Assembly (NCBI GenBank): GCA_036501365.1
Contig: DASYAL010000098.1
Location: 43,649-107,648 of the forward strand
Origin: CAIKMD01 sp036501365
Lineage (GTDB): Bacteria > Pseudomonadota > Alphaproteobacteria > ATCC43930 > CGMCC-115725
Direction of reading: 5' to 3'
DNA: 64,000 bases
In this document: positions 41,267-51,111 of the stretch, in pieces
Numbering within the stretch: the first letter of the stretch is position 1
Layout: every line of letters begins with the position of its first letter
Position numbers and translations under genes: made by a program
Notes under the pieces: model-generated
Seen by the model: only the letters and a program-made list of their open reading frames with translations
Told to the model about the DNA's origin: nothing
Database searches by the model: none

Positions 41267-43564
41267 ATGACGATGAAGAATGCCGGGCGACGGGAGGATC
41301 AACGGCTGCTGACGGGCGGCGGCCGCTACAGCGCGGATTGGAGCCTGCCAGGACAGCTTTATGCCGCCTTCCGCCGCGCCGACCACGCCCATGCCGCGAT
41401 CCGCGGCATCGATAAGCGTCAGGCCGAGAAGGCGCCGGGCGTGGTCGCGGTGTTCGTCGGCCGCGACATCGAAGAGGCCGGCTTCCGCACCGTGCCGCCG
41501 ATGATGCCGTTCCCGGGACGCGGCGGCGCCAAGATCCTGGTGCCGGAGCGGCCGGTGTTGGCGCGCGATCGCGTGCGCTTCGTCGGCGAAGAAGTCGCGA
41601 TGGTGGTGGCGCGGAGCGCCGCCGAGGCGGCCGACGCCGCCGAGCTGATCGATGTCGATTATCAGGACCTGCCGGTGGTGATCGGCTTTGATAGTGCGCT
41701 CGCTGCGGGAACGCCGGCGATCCATTCGAACATCCCTGGCAATGTCTGCTTCGATGTCGAATACGGCGACGAGGCCAAGGCGACGGCTGCTTTTGCCCGC
41801 GCCGCGAAGACCGTACGCGCGACCATCGAGAGCCCACGCATCGCGCCGACGCCGATGGAGCCGCGCGCCGTGCTCGCCTGGTATGACGCGGCGCGCCAGA
41901 CCTACGAGATCCGCTGCGGCAATCAGGGCGGGCTCGCGATGCGCGACGCGCTCGCGGTGATGCTCGGCGTCGCGCCGGCGGCGGTGCGCGTCCACATGGT
42001 CGATGTCGGCGGCGCTTTCGGCGCGCGCACCCAGCCGTTCCCCGAGAATGCGCTGCTGCTTTATGCGGCCAAGAAGCTCGGCAAGCCGGTGAAATGGGTG
42101 TCGACGCGGTCGGAAGATTTCCTCACCGACTTCCACGGCCGCGCGATCCGCGTCGCTGGTGAGCTCGCGCTCGGGCCCGACGGCAAGTTCCTCGCTTTCA
42201 AGACCGAGTGGCTATGCGATTCCGGCGCCTATCTCAGCTCGGCCGGGGCGATGACCAATACCTCGAACGGCATCAGCATGTCGTCGGGCGTTTACGAGGT
42301 CGAGGCGTTCTATGCCCGGCATCGCCAGGTGATGACTAATACCGCGCCGACCAGTGCTTTCCGCGGCGCCGGCCGGCCGGAGGCGGCGCTGATCATCGAG
42401 CGGTTGGTCGATGAAGGCGCGGCCGCGCTCGGCATCGATCCCTTCGAGCTGCGGCGGCGCAATCTCATCGCGAAAGCGAAATTCCCGTACAAGACCCATA
42501 CCGGCATCGTCTTCGACAGCGGCGATTTTGCCGCGCTGATCGACCGTGCCGAGCGCGAATCGAATTGGCGCGACTTCCCGGCGCGCGTCGCCACGGCCGC
42601 CAAGCGCGGCAAGCTGCGCGGCATCGGCTGCGCCGCTTTCATCGAGCCCTCGGGCGGCGGCGGCGCCCCCAAGGATCAGGTCGCGGTGCAGTTCGATCCC
42701 AAAGGCGTAGCCCGGCTCTATCTCACCGCCACGGCGAGCGGCCAGGGCTATGAGACCGTCTTCCCCGATCTGATCGCCGGCATCACCGGCCTTGACCCGG
42801 CGCGGATGGAAGTCCGCGCCAGCGATCCCGACGGACCGGCAATCATCGGCGGCGCGGCGATCGGCTCGCGCACCGGCATGACTTCGGGCAGCGGCTTCAA
42901 GGCGGCAGCGGACGAGATCGTGAAGAAAGGCTTGGCGCTCGCCGCCGAGGCGCTCGAAGCCTCGCCGCTCGACGTCGAGTTCCAGAACGGCCGATACACC
43001 GTCAAAGGCACCGACAAATCGATCGCGTTGCAGGACATCGTGTTGCGCTATGCCGGCGGCGCGACGCATCCGCTCGACACCGTCGCCGAAGTGCCGGCGG
43101 CGCGCGCTTTTCCGAGCGGCGCGCATGTCGCCGAGGTCGAGATCGACGCCGAGACCGGCGCCGCCGAAATCGTCGCCTATACCGCGGTCGACGATGTCGG
43201 CAACGTCATCAACCACCAGCTCGCCGAGGGCCAGCTCCATGGCGGCATCCTCCACAGCGCCGGCCATGTCTTCGGCGAGGACTGCCACTACGATCCGGAC
43301 AGCGGACAGATGCTCGCCGGCAGTTTCACCGACTACATCATGCCGCGGGCCGATCTGGTCCACGGCCTTAAGGCCTTCGATTGCGGCGTGCCGAGCCCGA
43401 ACAATCTGCTCGGCGCCAAGGGCGCCGGCGAATCGGGCGCGGTCGGCGGTCTGCCGACTTGCATGAATGCGGTGGTCGACGCGCTGCGGCGCGCCAATGT
43501 CAGGGAATTCGATATGCCGGCGACACCCGCCCGGCTATGGGCGGCGTTGCAGCGCCGGAAGTAG
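41267..43564 (+). CDS. molybdenum hydroxylase large subunit (xanthine dehydrogenase/CoxL family)
   Basis: 765 residues, the full length of the molybdopterin-binding subunit. Visible motifs are GGGRYSADW near the N-terminus, GGAFGART near residue 250, SAFRGAGRPEA near 365 and GAKGAGESGAVGG near 730 with the catalytic glutamate. The active-site loop lacks the Cys of aerobic CO dehydrogenases, so it is a hydroxylase type (aldehyde, N-heterocycle or aromatic substrates). The usual [2Fe-2S] small and FAD medium subunits are not encoded nearby, which is unusual. AGGTGG precedes the ATG at 41267. It is divergent from the VOC dioxygenase gene. Confidence 0.88.
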   Translation: MTMKNAGRREDQRLLTGGGRYSADWSLPGQLYAAFRRADHAHAAIRGIDKRQAEKAPGVVAVFVGRDIEEAGFRTVPPMMPFPGRGGAKILVPERPVLARDRVRFVGEEVAMVVARSAAEAADAAELIDVDYQDLPVVIGFDSALAAGTPAIHSNIPGNVCFDVEYGDEAKATAAFARAAKTVRATIESPRIAPTPMEPRAVLAWYDAARQTYEIRCGNQGGLAMRDALAVMLGVAPAAVRVHMVDVGGAFGARTQPFPENALLLYAAKKLGKPVKWVSTRSEDFLTDFHGRAIRVAGELALGPDGKFLAFKTEWLCDSGAYLSSAGAMTNTSNGISMSSGVYEVEAFYARHRQVMTNTAPTSAFRGAGRPEAALIIERLVDEGAAALGIDPFELRRRNLIAKAKFPYKTHTGIVFDSGDFAALIDRAERESNWRDFPARVATAAKRGKLRGIGCAAFIEPSGGGGAPKDQVAVQFDPKGVARLYLTATASGQGYETVFPDLIAGITGLDPARMEVRASDPDGPAIIGGAAIGSRTGMTSGSGFKAAADEIVKKGLALAAEALEASPLDVEFQNGRYTVKGTDKSIALQDIVLRYAGGATHPLDTVAEVPAARAFPSGAHVAEVEIDAETGAAEIVAYTAVDDVGNVINHQLAEGQLHGGILHSAGHVFGEDCHYDPDSGQMLAGSFTDYIMPRADLVHGLKAFDCGVPSPNNLLGAKGAGESGAVGGLPTCMNAVVDALRRANVREFDMPATPARLWAALQRRK

Positions 43565-43652
43565 ATGTCGATAGCGAGAACAAGCCCAACGCGCCGCCCG
43601 ATGGGGCGGCGCGCGGCCTGTGGCGGGAACTTCCAGCCGTTGCGATCGGTGG

Positions 43653-43958
43653 TTAGATCGCTTCCTTCAAATCCTTGGCGGCGCGGAAAGCGACGCGCTT
43701 GCTCGCCTTGATCTTGATGGCTTCACCGGTGGCGGGGTTGCGGCCCATGCGGGCGGCGCGTTTGCGCACCACCAGGATGCCGAGTCCGGCGAGGCGGATG
43801 CGTTGCCCGCCCTTCAGGTACTTCACGATCAGGCCGACCGTGTCGCCGAGAATGGCTTCCGATTGCTTCTTCGCGATCTCATGTTCCTCCGCGATCGCAG
43901 CGGCGATGTGCTTCAGCGTGACGGTGGCTGGAGTCTTTCCCGTCTTTTTAGCGGCCAT
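43653..43958 (-). CDS. HU-family DNA-binding protein
   Basis: 101 residues. After an 11-residue N-terminal extension the HU fold is complete: LKHIAAAIAEEHEIAKKQ, then a beta arm with GRNPATGEAIKIKASKRVAFRAAKDLK, the signature of HU/IHF DNA-bending proteins. It probably acts as a nucleoid protein. GGAGA lies ten bases before the ATG. The upstream region (43959-44097) holds two inverted repeats and separates it from the glycosyltransferase gene. Confidence 0.92.
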   Translation of the reverse strand: MAAKKTGKTPATVTLKHIAAAIAEEHEIAKKQSEAILGDTVGLIVKYLKGGQRIRLAGLGILVVRKRAARMGRNPATGEAIKIKASKRVAFRAAKDLKEAI

Positions 43959-43981
43959 GAATTCCGTTCTCCGTTGGCAGG

Positions 43982-44022
43982 TTGCTAGCCCAACGAACGT
44001 CGGGCTCGCACAAAGCTAGCAA
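43982..44022. repeat. inverted repeat upstream of the HU gene
   Basis: TTGCTAGC (43982-43989) and GCTAGCAA (44015-44022) form perfect eight-base arms 24-60 bases before the HU start. The loop carries ACGAACGTCGG, an 11-base string identical to part of the large hairpin at 14439-14495. It could be an operator or a member of the same dispersed element. Confidence 0.5.
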
Positions 44023-44045
44023 ATACCGTTGCTTTCGGCGACGAT

Positions 44046-44089
44046 AATATGCCGAGTCGCGCTCGTCCGCGGCTCGCGACTCGCATATT
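44046..44089 (-). terminator. bulged palindrome after the glycosyltransferase gene
   Basis: AATATGCCGAGTCGCG (44046-44061) pairs with CGCGACTCGCATATT (44075-44089) with one bulged C and a 13-base loop. It follows the stop of the minus-strand gene 44098-45384 and precedes the HU promoter region. The T-run is weak (TATTAT), so termination is probable but not certain. Confidence 0.6.
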
Positions 44090-44097
44090 TTATGGGC

Positions 44098-45384
44098 TTA
44101 TCGTGACAGCGATTGCGCTTCGGTGCGAGTCGCGGCGGCAAGGTGCACCGCGCTCGGCGCATCGGCGCCGCAGCGGCCGAGCAATTCCGATCGCGCCCGC
44201 CTGACGATTAGGGCCAGCAGCGCCAGCAGCGCCAGCGTCGCAAGCGGCACATGTAGCGCGGTGCCGAGGTTGCGCGAGAGGAGCGGCGCGATGAAAATCG
44301 CCGCGAGCGTCGCCTTTTCCCAGGGCAGAAATCCCTTTTCGGCGCCGGCGCGGGCGAGCCAGGCCATCGCGAGGCCGGCCAAGACGAAATCGTAGATCAG
44401 CGCGACCGGTACTGCGATGAGAGTTGCCGCTGCGAGCGCGGCGGCGCGCACCGGCAAGCTCAGCGCCCGGCGCCAAACGATGGCCACCAGCACGACCGCG
44501 GTCAGCGTTCCGATAGCCTGCACGGCATAAGCGGGCGCCGGCGCGACGTCCATCAGGCGTAGCGCGCCGAACAGCGTGACGAAGCCCGAGAAATCGATCC
44601 GCCCGAATTCGTAGGTCGCGTGCGAGCCCCCGGCGAGCGCGACGTAATCCTGCCAGGTCTGCCAGCCGAAGAGCGTGGCCGAGAGCGCTGCGACCGCCGC
44701 TGCAGCGAGCGCTGCCGCCGCTAAGGAACGCCAGCGGCAGCCGGCGGCGAGCGCCACCGGCACCAGCAAGCCGAAATGCGGCTTGTAGCAGAGCAGGCCG
44801 AAGAGGACGCCGGCGATGGCGGGTCGGCGATCAACGACCAGCAACGCGCCGCCAAAGAGCGCGGCGGTGAGAAAAGCGTTCTGGCCAAGCCCCAAGGTCC
44901 AGAAGACCGCGGGGAAGGCGAGCAGAGGCACCAGGGCGATCCAGCGCTTTTCGTTCAGCGTGCTGCGGGCGACGAAGAGACATAGCAGCAGCGTCGCGGC
45001 CTCGAACACGGCGAAAGCGATGAGATAGGGCATCCGCGCCAGCGCGGCGCAGATCAGCAAGAAGACCGGCGGGTAATAGAAGAATTGGTATTCGATACCG
45101 GGTGCGGTCGCCTGCTGCTCGGCGGCGTAGTGCGCCGCCTGGTCATAGGCGAGCTGCGGCGTGCCGGCATCGGCGAGGCTCCCGGCGCTATAGAAGCTGG
45201 CGAAATCGGTCGTGGTCGGCCGGTCGGGGGGAACGATCCAGCCATGGGTGCCGGCGATCAGGAAAAGGAAGACCGCGATCTCCAGCACCAGCAGCACGCC
45301 GCTCGCCACGAGCACGCGCCGCCTGTCGAGGCCGGCGGCGCTCGCCAGTTCGGCGCGCCAGAGCGATCGGACGAAGCCATCCAT
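44098..45384 (-). CDS. GT87/DUF2029-type polyprenol-dependent glycosyltransferase
   Basis: 428 residues, mostly hydrophobic with about ten membrane segments. TTTDFASFYSAG near residue 60 provides the acidic residue in the first periplasmic loop that is typical of GT-C mannosyltransferases. YYPPVFLLICAALARMPY, WTLGLGQNAFLTAALFGGALL and GLLCYKPHFGLLVPVALA are family blocks. It would transfer a sugar from a lipid-linked donor outside the inner membrane. The ATG at 45384 is preferred over one 27 codons upstream, which lies in a hairpin-rich region. Confidence 0.83.
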   Translation of the reverse strand: MDGFVRSLWRAELASAAGLDRRRVLVASGVLLVLEIAVFLFLIAGTHGWIVPPDRPTTTDFASFYSAGSLADAGTPQLAYDQAAHYAAEQQATAPGIEYQFFYYPPVFLLICAALARMPYLIAFAVFEAATLLLCLFVARSTLNEKRWIALVPLLAFPAVFWTLGLGQNAFLTAALFGGALLVVDRRPAIAGVLFGLLCYKPHFGLLVPVALAAGCRWRSLAAAALAAAAVAALSATLFGWQTWQDYVALAGGSHATYEFGRIDFSGFVTLFGALRLMDVAPAPAYAVQAIGTLTAVVLVAIVWRRALSLPVRAAALAAATLIAVPVALIYDFVLAGLAMAWLARAGAEKGFLPWEKATLAAIFIAPLLSRNLGTALHVPLATLALLALLALIVRRARSELLGRCGADAPSAVHLAAATRTEAQSLSR

Positions 45385-45439
45385 GGCTAGAGGAATAGGC
45401 GAGGGTTGGTAAAGGAAGGATTGCGCTATGCCCCAAGTA

Positions 45440-45465
45440 ATGGCGGCGCCCGAAGGCGCCGCCAT
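45440..45465 (-). terminator. TTCG-loop hairpin
   Basis: On the minus strand ATGGCGGCGCC-TTCG-GGCGCCGCCAT forms a perfect 11-base stem with a UUCG tetraloop, followed by TACTT. It lies after a short reading frame (45475-45549) and before the glycosyltransferase gene. It is stable and suits a transcript end. Together with the other hairpins it fills the 320-base gap 45385-45704. Confidence 0.6.
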
Positions 45466-45474
45466 GCACTGGGT

Positions 45475-45549
45475 TCAGGAGTAGAAGCCGAGCGGTTCAA
45501 CCGTACCGGACGCGCGGCCGTCCGGCGGGGACGCTCTCTGCCAGATCAT
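45475..45549 (-). other. candidate short transcript or 24-codon open frame between two terminators
   Basis: Between the Rieske gene terminator (45645-45677) and the UUCG hairpin (45440-45465) lies about 170 bases with their own small palindromes (CCGGACG/CGTCCGG, CGGTT/AACCG). A frame of 24 codons starts MIWQRASPPDG and stops nine bases before the UUCG stem. An 11-codon GTG frame overlaps its start in an ATGA junction. No convincing ribosome-binding site or family is seen; it may instead be a small RNA. No other gene is visible in 45385-45704. Confidence 0.25.
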
Positions 45550-45644
45550 GCCTGGGCAGTTCCCGTATTCTTGCGAAACACGATGCGGATTTCCAGAAAT
45601 TAAGCTTTGGATTTTAGACGGTTTGTCGCGATCGGCGACGGCAA

Positions 45645-45677
45645 ACAAAAGCGGCGTCCGCGGGGGGGACGCCGCTT
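45645..45677 (-). terminator. Rho-independent terminator after the Rieske ferredoxin gene
   Basis: On the minus strand AAGCGGCGTCC and GGACGCCGCTT (11-base arms) enclose a seven-base loop and run into TTTTGTTTGCC. It sits 28 bases after the stop of 45705-46037 and should end the RAM/reductase/ferredoxin operon. Confidence 0.85.
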
Positions 45678-45704
45678 GCTCGAGATACGGGATGTTTCGT
45701 CGCG

Positions 45705-46037
45705 TCAGCCGCCGAGCTTCACCTGGATGTTGGTGCCCTCGATGCGCACGGGAAAGCTTTTGATGTCGCAGGGGATCGGCGGGCCGAGGCCCTTGCCGGT
45801 CTTGATCTCGAACCGTCCGGCGTGGAGCGGGCATTCGACCTCTTCGCCGTCGAGCCAGCCGTCGCTGAGGAACGCATAGGCGTGGCTGCAGAGATTGTCG
45901 GTAGCGTAAATCTCGCCTTTCAGGTTGTAGAGCGCGACCTCCTGGCTGCCGACGGTCACACCTTTCATCTCGCCTTCGCCGATCGAGCCTTTTTCGGCGA
46001 CCGTTACCCAGTCGCCGCTGTCATTCTCCGCCATCAC
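45705..46037 (-). CDS. Rieske-type [2Fe-2S] ferredoxin
   Basis: 110 residues. CSHAY near residue 49 and CPLHAGRF near 69 give the Cys-x-His/Cys-x-x-His cluster ligands, spaced as in BphA3/NirD-type soluble ferredoxins. It carries electrons from a reductase to an oxygenase component. The gene for a matching ferredoxin reductase lies just upstream in the same operon. Potential acceptors in the window are the Rieske oxygenase at 8770 or other oxygenases elsewhere. The start could be either of two adjacent ATGs (46037 or 46034). Confidence 0.9.
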   Translation of the reverse strand: MMAENDSGDWVTVAEKGSIGEGEMKGVTVGSQEVALYNLKGEIYATDNLCSHAYAFLSDGWLDGEEVECPLHAGRFEIKTGKGLGPPIPCDIKSFPVRIEGTNIQVKLGG

Positions 46038-46114
46038 TTATCCTTCTGGTATCCCCCGGAACGGCGCGCAGATTGGCGCGCGAGGCCTGCCTTGGCAAGC
46101 ATTGAGCTGAGCAT

Positions 46115-47338
46115 TCAGCGCACGAGATCCTGAAGCTTTTGCGCCTTGTCGCCGAGCAGCGCCGGATCGACGACCTTGCCGCTTTGGATGAGCAGGCGGC
46201 CGAAGCGCATGTCGCGCGCGTTGTTGACCGTGACCGCCGCGACGACCTTGCCGTCCAAGAACTGGAACAGCGTGAAGCCGGGATCGTTCGGCTCGCCGCG
46301 AAAGACGACGCGGTCCCAGCGATCGGGCGCGCCCGCCATTTGCACGTTGGTCGCGTATTGGTCGGTCCAGAACCACGGCACCTCGGCGAAGGGTTGCTCG
46401 CCGCCGGCCATCACCTTGGCGACGGCGATGCCTTGGTTCTGCGCGTTCTGCCACGCTTCAAGCCGGATATGGCGGCCGAGCAGCGAATTGAGATGTCGCG
46501 TCACGTCGCCCGCGGCGAAGATCGCCGGATCGCTGCTGCGCCCGAATTGATCGACGATGACGCCGTCGCGCGTCTCGATGCCGGCCGTCTGCGCCAGCTC
46601 GATATTGGGCTGAGCGCCGATGCCGATCGCGACGTAGTCGGCGCCCACCGGGGGCGCGCCGTCGATGAGGACGCGGAGCTCGCTGCCGGTATCCTCGATC
46701 GCGGTGACTTTGACGCCGGTCTTGAGATCGACGCCTTGCGCGCGGTGCAGCTTCGCGAAGAACTCGCCGAGTTCGGGCGCGGCGACGCGCGCCAGCGGAT
46801 ACGGTGCAAGCTCGAGCACCGTCACCGCCGCGCCGCGCTTGCGCGCCGTCGCCGCGACTTCGAGACCGATGAAGCCGGCGCCGATGACGGCAAGCCGAAC
46901 GCCCTCGGTCAAGCGCTCGCGTAGTGCGAGGCTGTCGCCGATATCGCGCAGATAGAAGACGCGCTGGCCGTCGCCGCCCGGAAGCGGCAAACGCCGCGCC
47001 CGCGCGCCGGTGGTCAGCAAGAGCGCGTCGTAAGGGATGGCCTCGCCGCCCTCGAGCTCGACCCGCTGGTCCTTGCGGTCGATCGCGCCGACCGTGACGC
47101 CGAGCCGCAGGCGGATATCCTTTTCGGCATAGAAGCTTTCGGGATTGAGATAGGTCTTGGCGTGCTCGATCGCGCCGGCGAGCAGCTCCTTCGAGAGTGG
47201 CGGGCGCTCGTAAGGCGGATGGCGCTCGCTGCCGATCAGGGTGATGCGGCCGGCATGGCCCGCGGCGCGCAGCGCCTCGGCGGCGCGGCCGCCGGCGTGA
47301 CCTGCGCCGACGATGACGAGGTGCTTATCGCTGCTCAA
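46115..47338 (-). CDS. FAD-dependent ferredoxin reductase (BphA4/rubredoxin reductase-like)
   Basis: 407 residues, with two nucleotide-binding motifs: VIVGAGHAGGRAAEALR at residues 8-24 for FAD and VIGAGFIGLEVAATARKRG near 150 for NAD(P)H. IFAAGDVTRH near 275 is the second FAD contact, and the C-terminal domain has MAGAPDRWDRVVFRG. This is the class-specific reductase that feeds Rieske ferredoxins of aromatic dioxygenases. Its ATG overlaps the stop of the RAM protein gene (ATGA, 47335-47338). Confidence 0.92.
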   Translation of the reverse strand: MSSDKHLVIVGAGHAGGRAAEALRAAGHAGRITLIGSERHPPYERPPLSKELLAGAIEHAKTYLNPESFYAEKDIRLRLGVTVGAIDRKDQRVELEGGEAIPYDALLLTTGARARRLPLPGGDGQRVFYLRDIGDSLALRERLTEGVRLAVIGAGFIGLEVAATARKRGAAVTVLELAPYPLARVAAPELGEFFAKLHRAQGVDLKTGVKVTAIEDTGSELRVLIDGAPPVGADYVAIGIGAQPNIELAQTAGIETRDGVIVDQFGRSSDPAIFAAGDVTRHLNSLLGRHIRLEAWQNAQNQGIAVAKVMAGGEQPFAEVPWFWTDQYATNVQMAGAPDRWDRVVFRGEPNDPGFTLFQFLDGKVVAAVTVNNARDMRFGRLLIQSGKVVDPALLGDKAQKLQDLVR

Positions 47339-47589
47339 GCCTTGTCCTGCACGAAGGCCTTATAGGCCGAGATGGTGTAGGTATCGCGCACGCCGGCGAG
47401 CTTCTGCAAATGCTCGACGACGAAATGCCCGGTATCCATATCGTCCGGCAGGTAGCATTTGATCAGGAGATCGTGCTCGCCGGAGACCGAATAGACCTCC
47501 GATACCTGCTCGATGGTCTCGACCGCGGCTTCGGCAACGCGATAGGCCTTGCCGAGCTCGCATTTCATCATCACGAAGATCGTCTTCAT
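47335..47589 (-). CDS. stand-alone RAM-domain (Lrp/AsnC ligand-binding) protein
   Basis: 84 residues making one AsnC-type ligand-binding domain (FVMMKCELGKAYRVAEAA, VYSVSGEHDLLIKCYLPD) with no helix-turn-helix. Such SraA-like proteins bind amino acids or other small effectors as dimers. It is translationally coupled to the ferredoxin reductase gene and is the first gene of the operon, so it may sense a metabolite related to the electron-transfer genes. That link is inference. Confidence 0.87.
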   Translation of the reverse strand: MKTIFVMMKCELGKAYRVAEAAVETIEQVSEVYSVSGEHDLLIKCYLPDDMDTGHFVVEHLQKLAGVRDTYTISAYKAFVQDKA

Positions 47590-47685
47590 GGTGCTGCCTC
47601 ATTGTGCCGCGGCATCATAGCGCGCGCCGCGCCCATCGTCAGGCTCGCCGGCGTCACGCGCCGGCTCTCGATTGGGGGCGAGGCC

Positions 47686-49200
<1,515 letters not shown>

Positions 49201-49244
49201 ACGGTAATATGCTTTTCTCGTTTGTTGTTGAGGGTTTACGCCCC

Positions 49245-49274
49245 TTTATCTGGGCGCAGGCGGCGGAAAGTCAA
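49245..49274 (-). promoter_or_regulatory. probable sigma-70 promoter of the helicase gene
   Basis: On the minus strand TTGACT (49269-49274) and GATAAA (49245-49250) are 18 bases apart. The resulting leader of about 40 bases is A/C-rich and little structured. The two hexamers fit the housekeeping consensus reasonably well. Confidence 0.5.
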
Positions 49275-49348
49275 ACGATTTCGGCGGTTATGCGGGTATT
49301 TACGTAGAACATTCCGGCCTATCGAGGATCGCGAACTATGGTTAATCC

Positions 49349-50053
49349 ATGATTAACAAGGAGACTTTGGTTCTGGTGCCGGGCCTCCTTTGCGATGCGG
49401 CGCTTTGGCGCGGCCAGGTGGAGGATCTGGCCGATATTGCCCGGGCCTGGGTTGCCGACGTCAGCCGTGACGATAGCGTGACGGGCATGGCGCACCGGAT
49501 CCTGGCCGAAGCCCCGCCCGGGCCCTTCGCCTTGGCCGGGCTCTCCATGGGCGGTTATGTCGCCCAGGCGATCCTGCGCGAGGCGCCTGAGCGCGTGCGG
49601 CGGCTGGCGCTCCTCGACACCAGCGCGCGCGCCGACACGCCGGAGCAGACCGTGCGGCGGCGCGGCCTGATCGAGCTTGCCGAAAAAGGCGAATTCCACG
49701 GCGTGACGCCGCGGCTGCTGCCGGCCTTCCTCCATCCCGATCGCTTGGATGACAAGCCGCTCACGGATGCCGTGACGGCGATGACCGCGCGCGTCGGCAA
49801 GGATGCGTTCCTGCGTCAGCAGCGCGCCATCATCGGCCGACCCGACAACCGCTCGAACCTGCCGACAGTGAAATGTCCGAGCCTGGTGCTCTGCGGGCGG
49901 CAGGATCAATTGACGCCGCTCGAATGGCACGAGGAGATCGCAGCGCTCATCCCCGGCGCGCGGCTCGAGATCATCGAAGATTGTGGCCACCTCTCGACCA
50001 TGGAGCGGCCGTGGGAGGTCAGCGTCGCGCTGCGGCAGTGGCTGACCGAGTGA
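49349..50053 (+). CDS. alpha/beta hydrolase
   Basis: 234 residues. LVPGLLCDAALW near residue 8 provides the oxyanion region, GLSMGG near 64 the nucleophile, GRQDQLTP near 185 the acid and EDCGHLS near 210 the histidine. It resembles small pimeloyl-ester or 3-oxoadipate enol-lactonase-like hydrolases, but the substrate is unclear. It stands alone on the plus strand, divergent from the helicase and convergent with the binding-protein gene 14 bases downstream. Confidence 0.85.
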   Translation: MINKETLVLVPGLLCDAALWRGQVEDLADIARAWVADVSRDDSVTGMAHRILAEAPPGPFALAGLSMGGYVAQAILREAPERVRRLALLDTSARADTPEQTVRRRGLIELAEKGEFHGVTPRLLPAFLHPDRLDDKPLTDAVTAMTARVGKDAFLRQQRAIIGRPDNRSNLPTVKCPSLVLCGRQDQLTPLEWHEEIAALIPGARLEIIEDCGHLSTMERPWEVSVALRQWLTE

Positions 50054-50066
50054 GCGCGACGCTCCG

Positions 50067-51077
50067 TTACCGAATGCGCTTGGCCGCCTCGTCGACGAGG
50101 CTCTGATCGGCGTATTTCGCGACGTCGATATGCGTCTTCTGGATGCCGAGCTGCTGCTGCACGTCGAGGCTGGCTTGGAGCGCCGCGAGATTCGCGCGGT
50201 GATCGGGGTCGCGGTAGACGTCCTTGTGGGTGAATAGCCAGTCGTTGAAGCTCGTGGTCGGCAGCTTGGTGTAATCGGCGACGATCTTCACCGCCTCGTC
50301 GTGGTTCTTGGGATCGAGGAACCAGCGCAGCGAGCGCACCCAGTCTTCGGTGAAGTCGGCCAGCGCCGCGCGGTTCTTGTCGATGAAGCCCTTGCGGGTG
50401 ACGTCGAAGATGAATTCCGAGGTGCCGATCGCGTCCTTGAGGGTGAAGAGCGTCCGCACGTCGCCCTTGGCCTCGCCGATGAAGCTGAAGGGCGGCACGG
50501 CGGCGACGAGATCGGCTTTATGCTCGGCGAGCATCGGCAGCATCGCCGGGAACGGCCCTTCGATGATGGTCACGTCCTTCTTGTCGTCGAGATGGTGCTT
50601 CCTGAGCATCGCCCGGATGCCGATGTCGAGCCCGCCGCCGATCGCGTTGGAGGCGAGGACCTTGCCCTTCAAATCCTCGACCGCCTTGATCGGGCTGTCC
50701 TTGGAGACGAAATAAGGCGTCGAGAACCAGCCGTCGACGCCGTCCTGATTCTCGTCGCCGATGACGCGCAGATCGGTGAGATGCGCGTTCTCGATCGCCG
50801 AGGCGAGCGAGGAGGGCGCCAGCGTCGCGATATCGAGATCGCCGCTCGCCAGCGCCGTGATCTCGGGCGCCGAGCCGGCGAAGTGCATCGGCTCCATCGT
50901 GTAGCTCTTGCCGAGATGCTTCAGGATTTCGGGCTTCGAGAAGATGATTGGCGCCATCGCCGTCGGCGTGTTGCTCCAGCCGGCGCGGATCTTCACCGGA
51001 TCGGCGCTCGCCGCGCCCACCGCCGCGAAGACGCAAGCGGCGACGATCGCCAGGCGCGCGCTCTGCCAGATACGCAT
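50067..51077 (-). CDS. ABC substrate-binding protein, NMT1/TauA-like
   Basis: 336 residues with a Sec signal peptide ending GAASA-DP, hence periplasmic. IRAGWSNTPTAMAPIIFSKPE and EITALASGDLDIATLAPSSLASAI are typical NMT1/THI5-type elements that bind sulfonates, aromatic sulfonates, nitriles or pyrimidines. It is cotranscribed with a frameshifted paralog (34-base gap) but without any permease or ATPase. The TauBC-like operon at 11099-13546, which lacks a binding protein, is a candidate partner. Confidence 0.85.
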   Translation of the reverse strand: MRIWQSARLAIVAACVFAAVGAASADPVKIRAGWSNTPTAMAPIIFSKPEILKHLGKSYTMEPMHFAGSAPEITALASGDLDIATLAPSSLASAIENAHLTDLRVIGDENQDGVDGWFSTPYFVSKDSPIKAVEDLKGKVLASNAIGGGLDIGIRAMLRKHHLDDKKDVTIIEGPFPAMLPMLAEHKADLVAAVPPFSFIGEAKGDVRTLFTLKDAIGTSEFIFDVTRKGFIDKNRAALADFTEDWVRSLRWFLDPKNHDEAVKIVADYTKLPTTSFNDWLFTHKDVYRDPDHRANLAALQASLDVQQQLGIQKTHIDVAKYADQSLVDEAAKRIR

Positions 51078-51111
51078 GTTTTCTTCTCCCTGTTCTACGC
51101 GGCCGGGCTGG

